A DNA stretch of 20,913 bases, from positions 1 through 20,913 of the forward strand of contig DATKMG010000769.1 in assembly GCA_035541995.1 (NCBI GenBank). Direction: 5' to 3'. Below, one piece after another: positions 1 to 8,040 of the stretch. The position numbers and the translations under genes were made by a program. Below the pieces are notes generated by a model. It was not told where the DNA came from, did not search any database, and saw only the letters and a program-made list of their open reading frames with translations. Within the stretch, counting starts at the first letter, position 1, and each line of letters opens with the position of its first letter. This DNA comes from DATKMG01 sp035541995. Its GTDB lineage: Bacteria; Acidobacteriota; Terriglobia; Versatilivoradales; Versatilivoraceae.

Positions 1-4
1 TCAG

Positions 5-3000
5 CTAGAACGTGAACTTGAATCCTATTTGCAGGATTCTTTGAGGCTTGAACGAAGTGATGGTTCCAAATGTACCCTTGGTCGAAGAGTTGATCCCTCC
101 ACCTGGGTTGTCAGAACCCCAACCGATGTTCGTGCCCCAGACTTCAGCATTATTCCAGATGTTGAACGCATCGCAACTGAGCTTGAAGTTCATGCTCTCT
201 GTGATCCGGAAATTCTTGGCCACAGATGCATCCCAGTTTCCATAGCCTGGACCCCTCACATCATTCCTGTGACCATTACCGTACTGACCATCCAGCGGGC
301 GCTGGAAAGCGTCTGGATTAAGCCAATGATTCTTGGACTGCCCAGCCGTAGCATCTCCAACCACGTTACAGTACTGCTGCCCTGCATCAATTCCTTTCAG
401 ATCTCCATTGCAGGTCACGGAGAGCGGGAATCCTGACTGGTAGTGAGTGATGCCGCTGATCTGCCAGCCGTTGAGGATTATGCGACCGATTGCGTTGTCG
501 AACCGCCCTTTCACGTTGGGGGTCTGGTAGACGTAGTCAATAGTGAAGGTGTGGGTAGCATCGTAGCCGGCGGGCCCCCAATTCAGCCTCATGTTCAAAG
601 GATTGGTAAAGCTGCTAGAGCCGCTACCGGAACCGTCACTATCATTGTCCACAAGATCCATGGTCTTGGACCAGGTATAGTTAACGTTGAACGAAAACCC
701 TTTGCTGAACCGCCGGTTTAGTCGTACCAGCATGGCATTGTAGGAGGATGAACCGGAGGTTTCGACGGCGGTAATCTGGCCATAACCGAGGAAGGGACGC
801 AGAGCATTACTGAAATAGTTAACGGAGGGAAGCGCGTTGGGATTCTGGAGATAATATCCGGCCTCCGTCCCATTCACAAAGCGCTGAACCATCAGGTGAA
901 TGCCGTGGTTTCCAACATAAGAGGCATCCAGAACGAAGCTGTGGCCCATCTCTCTCTGAATGCCGAAGTTCCAGGAGTAGATCGTCGGCATAGTGTTGTT
1001 GACCGGGAAAACGGTGAAGCCTTGAGGCTGAATGGTGTCGCTCGCATAGACGTAGTTCGGAGCGGGACCGGGGACGATTTGACTGGCATGGATATTGTCG
1101 GCACTGAATCCACCGTTATTCGGGAAGTTGCCGCCCGCGCCAAAGTTGAAGTTGTTCTGGCGCAGACGCTCAACATACTGCCCAAACCCGCCTCGGATGG
1201 CCATTTTGCCGTCCCCAAAGATGTCATAGGCAAAGCCGAAACGAGGAGAGACGAAATTCTTGGCTGGGGCAAATCCACGATCCACACCATCACAAGGGTC
1301 GCAAATCAACCCGTTCTTAAGATATTCCTGGTAGATGTCCCCGATTACCGTTCCATTGGTCGTGTTGATCTGTGGAGCCGTGGCAGCCGACCACTTGCCG
1401 ATGTCCGGCATATAGAGTTTGAAGGTCCCTTCGCCGCCAACTGTTCCTTCACGAGTGTATGTGTAAGTGGGCGTAGTGTGCTGAAAACGAAGACCATATT
1501 CCAAAGTCAGTTTACGGTTGACCTTCCAGCTATCCTGGGCATAACCCTCCCAGGACTGGAACCGGAAGTAAGGATAAACTGACTGGGCAGGTTGACCGTA
1601 ATGGTTGAGGTTGCCTAACAGTAGATTGGCCAGACCTGCACCCGTATCCCCGGGGTTTGTCTTCCCGCCAAAGAAGTCAATTTCGCCCTCTTGTCCCCAG
1701 GTTGCAGTCTGCTTCTTGTTATCGCGGTTGTAGTAAAACCCAAATTTCATGGTGTGTGACTTCTTCACCCAGGAGAGGTTCTCCGTAAGGGCATAGTCCT
1801 TTCCATCATTATGCCACCCTGGGTCACCCCACGCCAGTGTCATGCCGGGGATTCCGTTTCCTGCTGGCGCCTGGAAATCCGACAGATAATTGGCAACGTT
1901 GGTCATTGGGTAAAGCTGGGTGAAATTTGCGCCCAGCGCATCGCGGTTGCCATTCTGGTCGCTGGGATCCAGGCTTTGGTGCTGATGGTTGTATGACAAA
2001 ATGGTCTCGCTGGCCAGGGTGGAGCTGAGGGTGTTGATAATGTTCCACGACCAGGAACTGCCCGGCTTGGGCCGCTGCATCTTGGCAAAGGGCAACTGGG
2101 GACCGTAGGAGTTCCAGCCCCAGATGGCGCCAGACTGGTACTCTGTCTGGTCGTCGTCCACCCAGCGGAAGAAGGTGGTTGTTTTGTTGCTCAAGTTGTA
2201 ATCCACTCTCAGCAGCTTCTGATTCTTATGAACCTTGTAGGGGTTATTGAAGGTCCAGCGCACCAGGCCCGGAGCCGGAGCAGCTGGGAAACTCTGGTAA
2301 TCTTTTATACCCGTAAACAGATTCATATAGCTGGCCGTCTGAGGGTACCATTGAGAAGGCGGAACAATGTTGTTGGGGTAGGGAGTTCCGTCAATAATGT
2401 TGCCGGAACTGTCATATTTAAGCGTCCCCGGTTGAAAGACGGTCCCAACATTGAATTGAGGGGCATAGGGCATCTTGTTGCTGGTGATGAAATCCGAGAA
2501 ATCGCCATTCAGCAACGTTTTCGGGCCGGGGATATCGACAAAGTTCTGCCCGGCAGGAGTCTGAGTCCTACGGGTTATTTCAATGTTGAGGAAGAAGAAC
2601 AGCTTCTTCTTATCTTTGGTGGACACCTTCGGAATTGGGAGCCAACCACCCACGTTGCCCCCAAACAGGTTATAACGCAGGGAGCTTTTTTCCTGATCCA
2701 TTGGATACCTGGCGTCCAACCAATCGTTGCGCAGGAATTCATACGCCGTGCCGTGGTAAGTGGAGCTTCCCGACTTGCTTTGGACGGCCACCACCATGCC
2801 GGAATTGCGGCCATACTCAGCGTTATAACTGCTCTGCTGGACTTTGAACTCGGCAATGGACTCTATGCTGGGCTGACTGTACTGAGATTGATTGTCGCCC
2901 ACGTCCAGGTTGGGCGAACCATCCAGGTAAAAATTGTTCTGCGAGCCACGACCGCCAGTGACGTGGACACCGCTGACATCATTGAAGGCAATCGAAAAAC

Positions 3001-3508
3001 GATCCTGGTCGCTACTGACCATGCCCGGGACAGTGCTCATCAAGGCCACCCAGTCGCGGCCGTTCATGGGCAATTGCTGGATCTGGTTGGGTTCCACCAG
3101 AAAGGCTTTCTCCATGCTGCTGGTCTGGACCAGCGGGGTGGAAGCGGAAACCTCTACTTCCGCCGTCACTTCGCCAATCTCAAGCTTGATCTGCCCAATG
3201 TCCAACTTGGTGTTAACATCCAAGTTGACCTGGTTTTCGGATTTCTTGAAACCCGACATTTCGACGGTGATCAAGTACTTTCCCGGCTGCAGGCTCAATG
3301 CCTGGAAACGACCGCTACTGTCGGTTGTCAGTTCGCGGACGACAAGGTTCTTGGCCTGGTCGAGAACCTTCACCTGGGCGCCTGCAACAACAGCACCGGT
3401 CTGATCGACGACCGTGCCGCTGATGAACTGGGATTGGGCCATTGCCATTGGCGCCAGGATCAGGAGAAGACAGGCTGTCAACAACCACAACGACGATCTT
3501 CTCATCAT
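5..3508 (-). CDS. Oar-like TonB-dependent outer-membrane receptor with carboxypeptidase-regulatory-like domain
   Basis: This is a complete 1167-aa gene. The start is an ATG-ATG pair preceded at 7 nt by a strong Shine-Dalgarno (GGAGGGAG, minus strand). Residues 1-24 form a signal peptide (MMRRSS, a leucine-rich core, then AMA|Q). Residues about 27-115 match a CarboxypepD_reg-like Ig fold (SGTVVDQTGAVVAGAQV, then LQPGKYLITVEMSGF). Residues about 120-260 look like a TonB plug, with QQLPMNGRDW and NNFYLDGSPN. The rest is a large beta-barrel rich in aromatic residues and ends in Phe (GFKFTF), as outer-membrane barrels do. In this family the protein sits in the outer membrane and is thought to move or bind large substrates with TonB energy. 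The ligand cannot be read from sequence. No clear TonB box was identified. Oar proteins are expanded in Acidobacteriota. It is transcribed away from the membrane regulator at 4140, across a repeat-bearing intergenic region. Confidence 0.93.
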   Translation of the reverse strand: MMRRSSLWLLTACLLLILAPMAMAQSQFISGTVVDQTGAVVAGAQVKVLDQAKNLVVRELTTDSSGRFQALSLQPGKYLITVEMSGFKKSENQVNLDVNTKLDIGQIKLEIGEVTAEVEVSASTPLVQTSSMEKAFLVEPNQIQQLPMNGRDWVALMSTVPGMVSSDQDRFSIAFNDVSGVHVTGGRGSQNNFYLDGSPNLDVGDNQSQYSQPSIESIAEFKVQQSSYNAEYGRNSGMVVAVQSKSGSSTYHGTAYEFLRNDWLDARYPMDQEKSSLRYNLFGGNVGGWLPIPKVSTKDKKKLFFFLNIEITRRTQTPAGQNFVDIPGPKTLLNGDFSDFITSNKMPYAPQFNVGTVFQPGTLKYDSSGNIIDGTPYPNNIVPPSQWYPQTASYMNLFTGIKDYQSFPAAPAPGLVRWTFNNPYKVHKNQKLLRVDYNLSNKTTTFFRWVDDDQTEYQSGAIWGWNSYGPQLPFAKMQRPKPGSSWSWNIINTLSSTLASETILSYNHQHQSLDPSDQNGNRDALGANFTQLYPMTNVANYLSDFQAPAGNGIPGMTLAWGDPGWHNDGKDYALTENLSWVKKSHTMKFGFYYNRDNKKQTATWGQEGEIDFFGGKTNPGDTGAGLANLLLGNLNHYGQPAQSVYPYFRFQSWEGYAQDSWKVNRKLTLEYGLRFQHTTPTYTYTREGTVGGEGTFKLYMPDIGKWSAATAPQINTTNGTVIGDIYQEYLKNGLICDPCDGVDRGFAPAKNFVSPRFGFAYDIFGDGKMAIRGGFGQYVERLRQNNFNFGAGGNFPNNGGFSADNIHASQIVPGPAPNYVYASDTIQPQGFTVFPVNNTMPTIYSWNFGIQREMGHSFVLDASYVGNHGIHLMVQRFVNGTEAGYYLQNPNALPSVNYFSNALRPFLGYGQITAVETSGSSSYNAMLVRLNRRFSKGFSFNVNYTWSKTMDLVDNDSDGSGSGSSSFTNPLNMRLNWGPAGYDATHTFTIDYVYQTPNVKGRFDNAIGRIILNGWQISGITHYQSGFPLSVTCNGDLKGIDAGQQYCNVVGDATAGQSKNHWLNPDAFQRPLDGQYGNGHRNDVRGPGYGNWDASVAKNFRITESMNFKLSCDAFNIWNNAEVWGTNIGWGSDNPGGGINSSTKGTFGTITSFKPQRILQIGFKFTF

Positions 3509-3515
3509 GATTGAA

Positions 3516-3524
3516 CTCCCTCCT
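3516..3524 (-). promoter_or_regulatory. Strong ribosome binding site of the TonB receptor gene
   Basis: The minus strand reads AGGAGGGAG, ending 7 nt before the ATG at 3508. It is a near-consensus site and supports the chosen start, suggesting efficient translation. Confidence 0.75.
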
Positions 3525-3558
3525 TTCTATTATTTTATGGAAAATTGGTGAAGAAGAA

Positions 3559-3576
3559 TTGTCACGAAACTGTCAT
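3559..3576 (+). promoter_or_regulatory. Pho-box-like direct repeat (TGTCA twice, 11 bp apart)
   Basis: The plus strand reads TTGTCAC-GAAA-CTGTCAT. This agrees at about 15 of 18 positions with the classical PhoB box CTGTCAT-A(A/T)A(A/T)-CTGTCA(C/T), with the right 11-bp period. It lies 51-68 bp upstream of the receptor start, but it reads towards the gene at 4140, opposite to the usual orientation for controlling the receptor. A related OmpR-family regulator is the likeliest reader if the site is real. No PhoB is encoded in the window. Confidence 0.35.
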
Positions 3577-3641
3577 TGCACCTCACTGGCCAATAAGGCT
3601 TCATGGTCCTGTCAGTAGCGGAATCGTGATCATTACGGGCA

Positions 3642-3667
3642 TGTTAAGATTTGTTAAAGACTGTTAA
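3642..3667 (+). promoter_or_regulatory. Three TGTTAA repeats at exact 10-bp spacing
   Basis: TGTTAA occurs at 3642, 3652 and 3662, so the copies lie on one face of the helix. An inverted copy (TTAACA) is at 4055-4060 and a GTTAAC palindrome at 4074-4079, nearer the start of the regulator at 4140. Tandem sites phased to the helix turn are typical of winged-helix activators. The regulator encoded next door is an obvious candidate to bind them, but that is inference. Confidence 0.35.
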
Positions 3668-4139
3668 AATGAACTAAGTGCTAGTGGTTGGAGTTGAATT
3701 CTTCCGAAATTCCAGAGCGAAACTACGAGAATTAGTATCTATGGACAAGAGCCTAACCGCGGGCCACAATGCCGGCTCTTTGCTGAGGTCAAGTCAGGCA
3801 AGGTCAGCCCTACAGCAACACTACTTCTTTTTTTTTATAGGGATAGGTTAAGGCAAAAGAACCTCGTGGGACGAGTGAACTCCCGCCGCCTTGAAAGAGT
3901 GTTGGGATTTATCTAAGCAATGGAGACCCGATTCCGGTTTAAGACTGTCTGAGGAGCGAGCTTGAAGGGCCAAATCGTCTCAATTCCGATGTCGCTAATC
4001 ATCGCAGAGGCACCAATTCTCAGGCAAAATAAAAGTCTTGCTTTTCTGGAACCTTTAACAGATGTATGATACGGTTAACTGTTCAGAAGTGCCCGATCCC
4101 ATGGGTTTTCATTGTTTGTTGTAACATCCAATTCCCGAC

Positions 4140-5525
4140 ATGTTACAGGTACAAATCCCTTCACGAGCGGAGATTCTCCAGCAATTGGAGAGGATCCTGC
4201 ACAGCGGGAGCCTTCATGGGTCGGAGAGTCTGAGGTCATTCCTCCAATTTGTCGTAACCAAGGCAGTCGACAAACAGGAAAATCAGCTCAAAGAATATAC
4301 TATAGCGACTGAGGTTTTTGGACGGGACGGGACATTCGACCCTCGGATTGATTCGGTGGTTCGGGTCCAAGCAGGAAGATTGCGTTCTAAAGTCCAGGAA
4401 TACTACCTTACCGAAGGAAAAGAGGATGCAATTCTGATCGAATTGCCCAAAGGTCACTATTCCCCCTCTTTTTCCTATTTGAAGCCCCCAGGCATAAAAG
4501 GCTCCGAAGTGCCCAGCATGGAGACCGTTCCTACCCAGCCTGCCATAATATCGGGGGAAGAAAAGAAGACAACCACGGAATCAAGAGAACCAGCAGCTGT
4601 TAAGCGTGAGCGCCGTCTTATCCTGGTGTTGAGTTTGCTTTGCGTTGCGCTTCTGGCCTCAACGCTCTTCTTCTATGTACGGGGCAAGGGGGCACGGGTG
4701 ATGCTGCCCGCGCCGAAAGCTGATCCTGTTGAGATGAGGATCTTCCGTCCCTTCTGGCAGGATTTCCTGCAAACCCCGGAACCAATACTCGTGGCCTACA
4801 GTAACACCTTGTTCGAGGGTACTCCTGAAAGTGGTATGAAGTTGCTGACTCCTCTCGACTCGGTCGACACTAGACCCGAAATGACTCAACCGATGCAGCC
4901 GTTGTCATCGACAATCCGCGACAAAGTCATTACCCAACATTATACGGGAGTGGGCGAAGTAATGAGCGTGCACGTCCTGGCTGAATTTTTTGGAAAGTTT
5001 GGTCGGTCATTGCGAGTAAAGAGGAGCTTGTTACTGACCTGGGAAGATTTGAAGTCGGAAAACTTCATTTTCCTCGGCTCGCCTGCCGAGAATCTTTTGC
5101 TGCGAGACTTGCCTCAGGAACAGCAGTTTGTCTTTCGGAATGTCAAGTCGGCTTCGGGAAGACCGGAGTTCGGGATTATTAACCTCAAACCCAAGCCTGG
5201 TGAACAGAAGTCCTACCTGGTCAAACAGGAAGGCCGGTCCCGCAGTCAGGTGTCCGAGGATTATGCGGTGATCAGTCTGCTGAAAGGGTTGGATCCCCAG
5301 ACCCGACTTTTGATGCTAGCCGGTATCACCACCTACGGCACACAGGCCGCTGCAGAGTACGTAGTCAGGCCTGAATGCGTGGCAGATCTGATCTCTCACC
5401 TCAACGTAGCCCGCACCAAAAATGCCATTAACCTTCCCCCTTACTTCCAGGTTCTAATCCGGGTGAAAGTGAATGGCGGGGTTCCTGTGCAGTCTACCTA
5501 CGTGACCCATCATGTGTTGGATTGA
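4140..5525 (+). CDS. Membrane-anchored transcriptional-regulator-like protein (ToxR-like topology)
   Basis: The 461-aa protein has three parts. Residues about 8-115 form a conserved N-terminal domain: S-SLRSFLQFVV, LKEYTIATEVFGRD, FDPRIDSVVRVQAGRLRSKVQEYY and IELPKGHY. This domain is found in Acidobacteriota and rhizobial proteins, often ahead of TolB-like or TPR modules, and is generally taken as a winged-helix-like DNA-binding unit. A linker leads to one transmembrane helix at about 160-180, with VKRERR before it (positive-inside), so the N-terminus is cytoplasmic. Residues about 185-461 would be extracytoplasmic; they contain VKRSLLLTWEDLKSENFIFLGSPAENLLL and no domain I can name. I infer a one-component membrane regulator sensing an envelope signal. 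The ATG lacks a strong ribosome site. The gene is divergent from the receptor, and its last 32 bp overlap the convergent gene at 5494. Confidence 0.75.
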   Translation: MLQVQIPSRAEILQQLERILHSGSLHGSESLRSFLQFVVTKAVDKQENQLKEYTIATEVFGRDGTFDPRIDSVVRVQAGRLRSKVQEYYLTEGKEDAILIELPKGHYSPSFSYLKPPGIKGSEVPSMETVPTQPAIISGEEKKTTTESREPAAVKRERRLILVLSLLCVALLASTLFFYVRGKGARVMLPAPKADPVEMRIFRPFWQDFLQTPEPILVAYSNTLFEGTPESGMKLLTPLDSVDTRPEMTQPMQPLSSTIRDKVITQHYTGVGEVMSVHVLAEFFGKFGRSLRVKRSLLLTWEDLKSENFIFLGSPAENLLLRDLPQEQQFVFRNVKSASGRPEFGIINLKPKPGEQKSYLVKQEGRSRSQVSEDYAVISLLKGLDPQTRLLMLAGITTYGTQAAAEYVVRPECVADLISHLNVARTKNAINLPPYFQVLIRVKVNGGVPVQSTYVTHHVLD

Positions 5526-7293
5526 CGGGTTCTTCGATCTTGAGGATCTGATCCGCCCTGATATTGGTCAACTGCTGGACTGTCCCCCGTGGCCACTGTA
5601 TTTCGACAGACTTGATCCCCGTCTCGCTGCCCAGGCCAAAGTGTAAGCGGCGATCGCTGGTCGACATGAAACCCACACTGGGCGAAACCAGGTTGTACAG
5701 GACGCGTCCTGATTCCGTGGTGAGCTTGACCTGGGTTCCAATCGCATCCCGGTTGCTGACACGACCGGTCATTTCCATCGACAGCCAGTGATTCCCATTG
5801 TTTCCTGAATTGAGAAGGATACGTGGTTTTTCGTTTAAGGACGTGACAACAATATCCATGAACCCATCTTCGTTGAGATCTGTAAAAGCCGATCCGCGCT
5901 GGAATCCCATATGTAGAAAGTCCTTGCCCAGTTTTTCGGAGACGTCAACGAAGGTTTTTCCATCGATGTTGGCCAGCATGGTGTCATGTTGCTTGGCGTT
6001 GGGTTCAAAATAGTCCACATCTCCGTTGGAAGAATAGATGTCCAGCCAGCCGTCATTGTCATAGTCGATGAAACCATTGCTCCAACCTGAAAAGGAGCGG
6101 CTCAAGTTCTCCACATTGGATGAGGGAGAGACGTAGCGAAAGTACTCTCCTCCCTCGTTCTGGAACAAAGCCCAGACCTGGCCTTGCAGGTTATTGTAGA
6201 AGACATCGACCCAGCCGTCGTTATTGAAGTCTTTCACGTCGCAACCCATCCCGGAAACCGTCAGCCCGGCATCGTTGTAAGCCACCCCATACAAGAGTCC
6301 CATTTCCTTAAAAGTGCCGTCCTTTTGATTAATGTACATGAAATTGCGCTCAGTATCGTTGGCCACAAAGACATCCAGGTAACCATCCCGGTTGAAATCG
6401 GCAATGCCAATGCCCATGCCCTTGCCGAGAGCAGAGGCAAAACCTGACTTATCGGTGACGTCGACAAACTTCCCTTTTCCCTCGTTATGATACAAACGAT
6501 GGGCCACGCTCTTGTAAGTAGCAGGATGGCAGTAGACTTCGTCCTTCCCATCCCGAACGCAGCGGAGATCGGTAATAGGGTTCCAGTAGGTGTATTCAGA
6601 GACGACCAGGTCGAGCAATCCATCATTGTCGTAATCGAACCAGGCCGCACACACGCTCAGCAGGTCTTTGGCTTTTACGGCCAATCCTGCCTCAACCGTG
6701 ACGTCAGTGAATGTTCCGTTTCCGTTGTTGTGGTATAGCGCATCCCGGCCCGCACAACAGATGAACAGATCAGTGAATCCGTCATTGTCGTAGTCGCCGG
6801 CGGCGACGCCGAAGCAGAAGTCGAGATCAGCTCCAGTCAAAACCGCTTTCTCGGTGACATCCTCAAAGGTGCCGTCTCCTTTGTTGCGGAGCAGGCAGTT
6901 GTAATAAGAGGAGTTGGTTCTTTTCAGTTCCGGGAGCTTCGCGCCGTTGGTGAAAAATAGGTCCAGCTTCCCGTCGTTGTCGTAATCCAGGATGGCGATC
7001 CCACCGCACATGGGTTGCGGGAAGTACTTGCGCCCCGTAAAGTCATTATTCGATTTATAGGTGATATTAGAGCGAGGAGCGATATCCATGAACTGAATGG
7101 AACGACCAGAGCTGCCGGCCACCTTTGACACTGGTTTTCCAGCATTTTTTTGGGGCGGGGAAGTTTGCTGAACCGGCTGAACTGAAGACGGCATTGAAAG
7201 GAGTAGGAGGGAGACCCTTATCACGGTCTTGCCGATTGAGAAAGACGCCCAAGTCTTTACCTCCTTGTCGGTGTTTCCATGGTTCGAAACCAT
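5494..7293 (-). CDS. CRTAC1-family secreted FG-GAP/VCBS propeller protein with ASPIC/UnbV domain
   Basis: The protein is about 599 aa from the ATG at 7293; a TTG six codons upstream (7311) is also open. A hydrophobic stretch (VIRVSLLLLSMPSSVQP) marks a signal peptide, so it is exported. At least six repeats carry the calcium-type FG-GAP/VCBS motif DxDNDGxxDLF, for example DYDNDGKLDLFF, DYDNDGFTDLFI, DFNRDGYLDVFV and DFNNDGWVDVFY, which suggests a beta-propeller. The C-terminal 90 residues match ASPIC/UnbV: RDAIGTQVKLTT, SDRRLHFGLG and VEIQWPRG-VQ. The molecular function of this family is not established; binding or adhesion outside the cell is usual speculation. The start is uncertain because a perfect AAGGAGGT (7259-7266, minus) lies inside the reading frame with no in-frame start just after it. 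It converges on, and overlaps by 32 bp, the regulator gene. Confidence 0.85.
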   Translation of the reverse strand: MVSNHGNTDKEVKTWASFSIGKTVIRVSLLLLSMPSSVQPVQQTSPPQKNAGKPVSKVAGSSGRSIQFMDIAPRSNITYKSNNDFTGRKYFPQPMCGGIAILDYDNDGKLDLFFTNGAKLPELKRTNSSYYNCLLRNKGDGTFEDVTEKAVLTGADLDFCFGVAAGDYDNDGFTDLFICCAGRDALYHNNGNGTFTDVTVEAGLAVKAKDLLSVCAAWFDYDNDGLLDLVVSEYTYWNPITDLRCVRDGKDEVYCHPATYKSVAHRLYHNEGKGKFVDVTDKSGFASALGKGMGIGIADFNRDGYLDVFVANDTERNFMYINQKDGTFKEMGLLYGVAYNDAGLTVSGMGCDVKDFNNDGWVDVFYNNLQGQVWALFQNEGGEYFRYVSPSSNVENLSRSFSGWSNGFIDYDNDGWLDIYSSNGDVDYFEPNAKQHDTMLANIDGKTFVDVSEKLGKDFLHMGFQRGSAFTDLNEDGFMDIVVTSLNEKPRILLNSGNNGNHWLSMEMTGRVSNRDAIGTQVKLTTESGRVLYNLVSPSVGFMSTSDRRLHFGLGSETGIKSVEIQWPRGTVQQLTNIRADQILKIEEPVNPTHDGSRR

Positions 7294-7457
7294 TCTGTTC
7301 CGCGGCTCCAATCGCTGGTCATCAGCGACGCTATTATATGTGCGTGGGAGGATTCATTCAACCGACACGATGAGATGATTCTGAGTGCGACTGGTAATCT
7401 GGAGACGGGACGCCCTCGTCCCGCCTGCTGCCAAACGCCGTCGAGGCATGGAGTCTC

Positions 7458-7681
7458 TAGCTAGTTTCTGTCGCGAAACTCGGCAAGAGGGCTCCCCTCA
7501 TTGGATAAGGAGGGGCAGCCACAAGCCGAGGCGGGGTGGTTCAAACGATCCTGGAAAAGCCAAGCCAGCATCGTATTGCGGCAATTCCCACCTCCCCTGC
7601 GGCGCTGCGCGCCACATCCCCTCCTCAGCCGAGGAGGGGAGTCTTCAATCAATCCTGCAGTTTCGCGAGAGAAACTAGCTA
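7458..7681. mobile_element. MITE, 224 bp, 23-bp terminal inverted repeats, TA-flanked
   Basis: The left end (7458-7480, beginning TAGCTAGTTTCTGTCGCGAA) and the right end (7659-7681) are inverted repeats matching at 22 of 23 positions. If TA at each edge is the target duplication, the terminal repeat begins GCTAGTTTCT, as expected for IS630/Tc1-mariner-type transposition. The interior has no transposase. It holds a perfect 9-bp-stem hairpin (CCCCTCCTC-agcc-GAGGAGGGG, 7618-7639) and a similar one near 7494-7516. It is best read as a non-autonomous element mobilised by a transposase encoded elsewhere. Confidence 0.75.
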
Positions 7682-7867
7682 CACTTTGATTTCTACCCGC
7701 CCCAACCCAAGCGGGCCATGAGATGGCAGGCATTGACAAGACGGCGATACTCTAGGATATTGTCTTTCGCCGTCGTCGACACGTCTCACATCGTTAAGTG
7801 AGGTAAGGGAATTATTGAAGTTTCTCATGCGATGGTCTGACGTGCCACGGCGGATGAAAATGGCAGC

Positions 7868-8003
7868 AATTCCCCCCTGCAAGGGGGGCAAGAGCCTTTA
7901 GGCCCGTGGGGGGTATCTCTGTTTCGACCTGACCGGTTCTCTCGATAGAGGGGCAACCCCCCGGCAGCCAAAGCTGCTGACCCCCTTTCCTAAGGGGGAT
8001 TCT
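7868..8003 (+). repeat. Nested-palindrome repeat family, copy A
   Basis: Imperfect palindromes lie at both ends (ATTCCCCCCTGCAAGGGGGG on the left, CCCCCTTTCCTAAGGGGG on the right). The core is shared with copy B: TCTCTGTTTCG-TCTGACCGG, TTCTCTCGAT and GGCAGCC. It carries an extra small hairpin (GAGCCTTTAGGC) near the left end. It ends about 37 bp before the ATG of the next gene, so it may lie in that gene's leader. Confidence 0.8.
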
Positions 8004-8040
8004 CAAGAGAGAGACTCTCAGAGTGGAAATTTTGGAGATC

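Larger units (their letters stand above)
3509..4139. other. Divergent intergenic region, 631 bp, no gene seen
   Basis: The region separates the receptor (minus) from the membrane regulator (plus). It holds the Pho-box-like repeat, the TGTTAA triplet and their inverted copies near 4055-4079. It also has a run of nine T at 3829-3837, without a convincing GC stem before it, and a weak 5-bp hairpin (CTCGT/ACGAG) near 3863-3875. I found no credible open reading frame, tRNA or known riboswitch. Promoters for both flanking genes must lie here, but no -35/-10 pair was clear enough to call. Confidence 0.6.
7294..8040. other. Gene-free interval of about 750 bp filled with small repeats
   Basis: The region lies between two divergently transcribed CRTAC1-family genes. 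It contains a 7-bp-stem hairpin at 7406-7423 (CGGGACG-ccct-CGTCCCG), a MITE at 7458-7681 and a nested-palindrome repeat at 7868-8003. The short open frames in it follow the repeats and look non-coding. Promoters for the flanking genes could lie in the unique stretches 7294-7400 and 7690-7860. Confidence 0.6.

Noticed and set aside
896..1582. 228-codon plus-strand frame within the receptor gene
   Set aside because: It is antisense to the well-supported barrel region, with no domain and no ribosome site examined as convincing.
2228..3514. 428-codon open frame on the plus strand, antisense to the 5' third of the TonB receptor
   Set aside because: The opposite strand encodes a clear signal peptide, regulatory-like domain and plug. 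The antisense product has no recognisable domain; such shadows are common opposite long genes.
3829..3837. T-run as a terminator in the divergent region
   Set aside because: No convincing GC-rich stem precedes it on either strand.
7618..7639. CRISPR-like repeats or rho-independent terminator in the GC-rich hairpins
   Set aside because: There is no regular repeat-spacer array and no T-run; the hairpins are internal to the MITE.
7461..7739. Several short open frames on both strands in 7385-7739
   Set aside because: They run through the MITE and its GC-rich hairpins, overlap each other in several frames, and have Arg/Pro/Gly-rich products typical of non-coding repeats.
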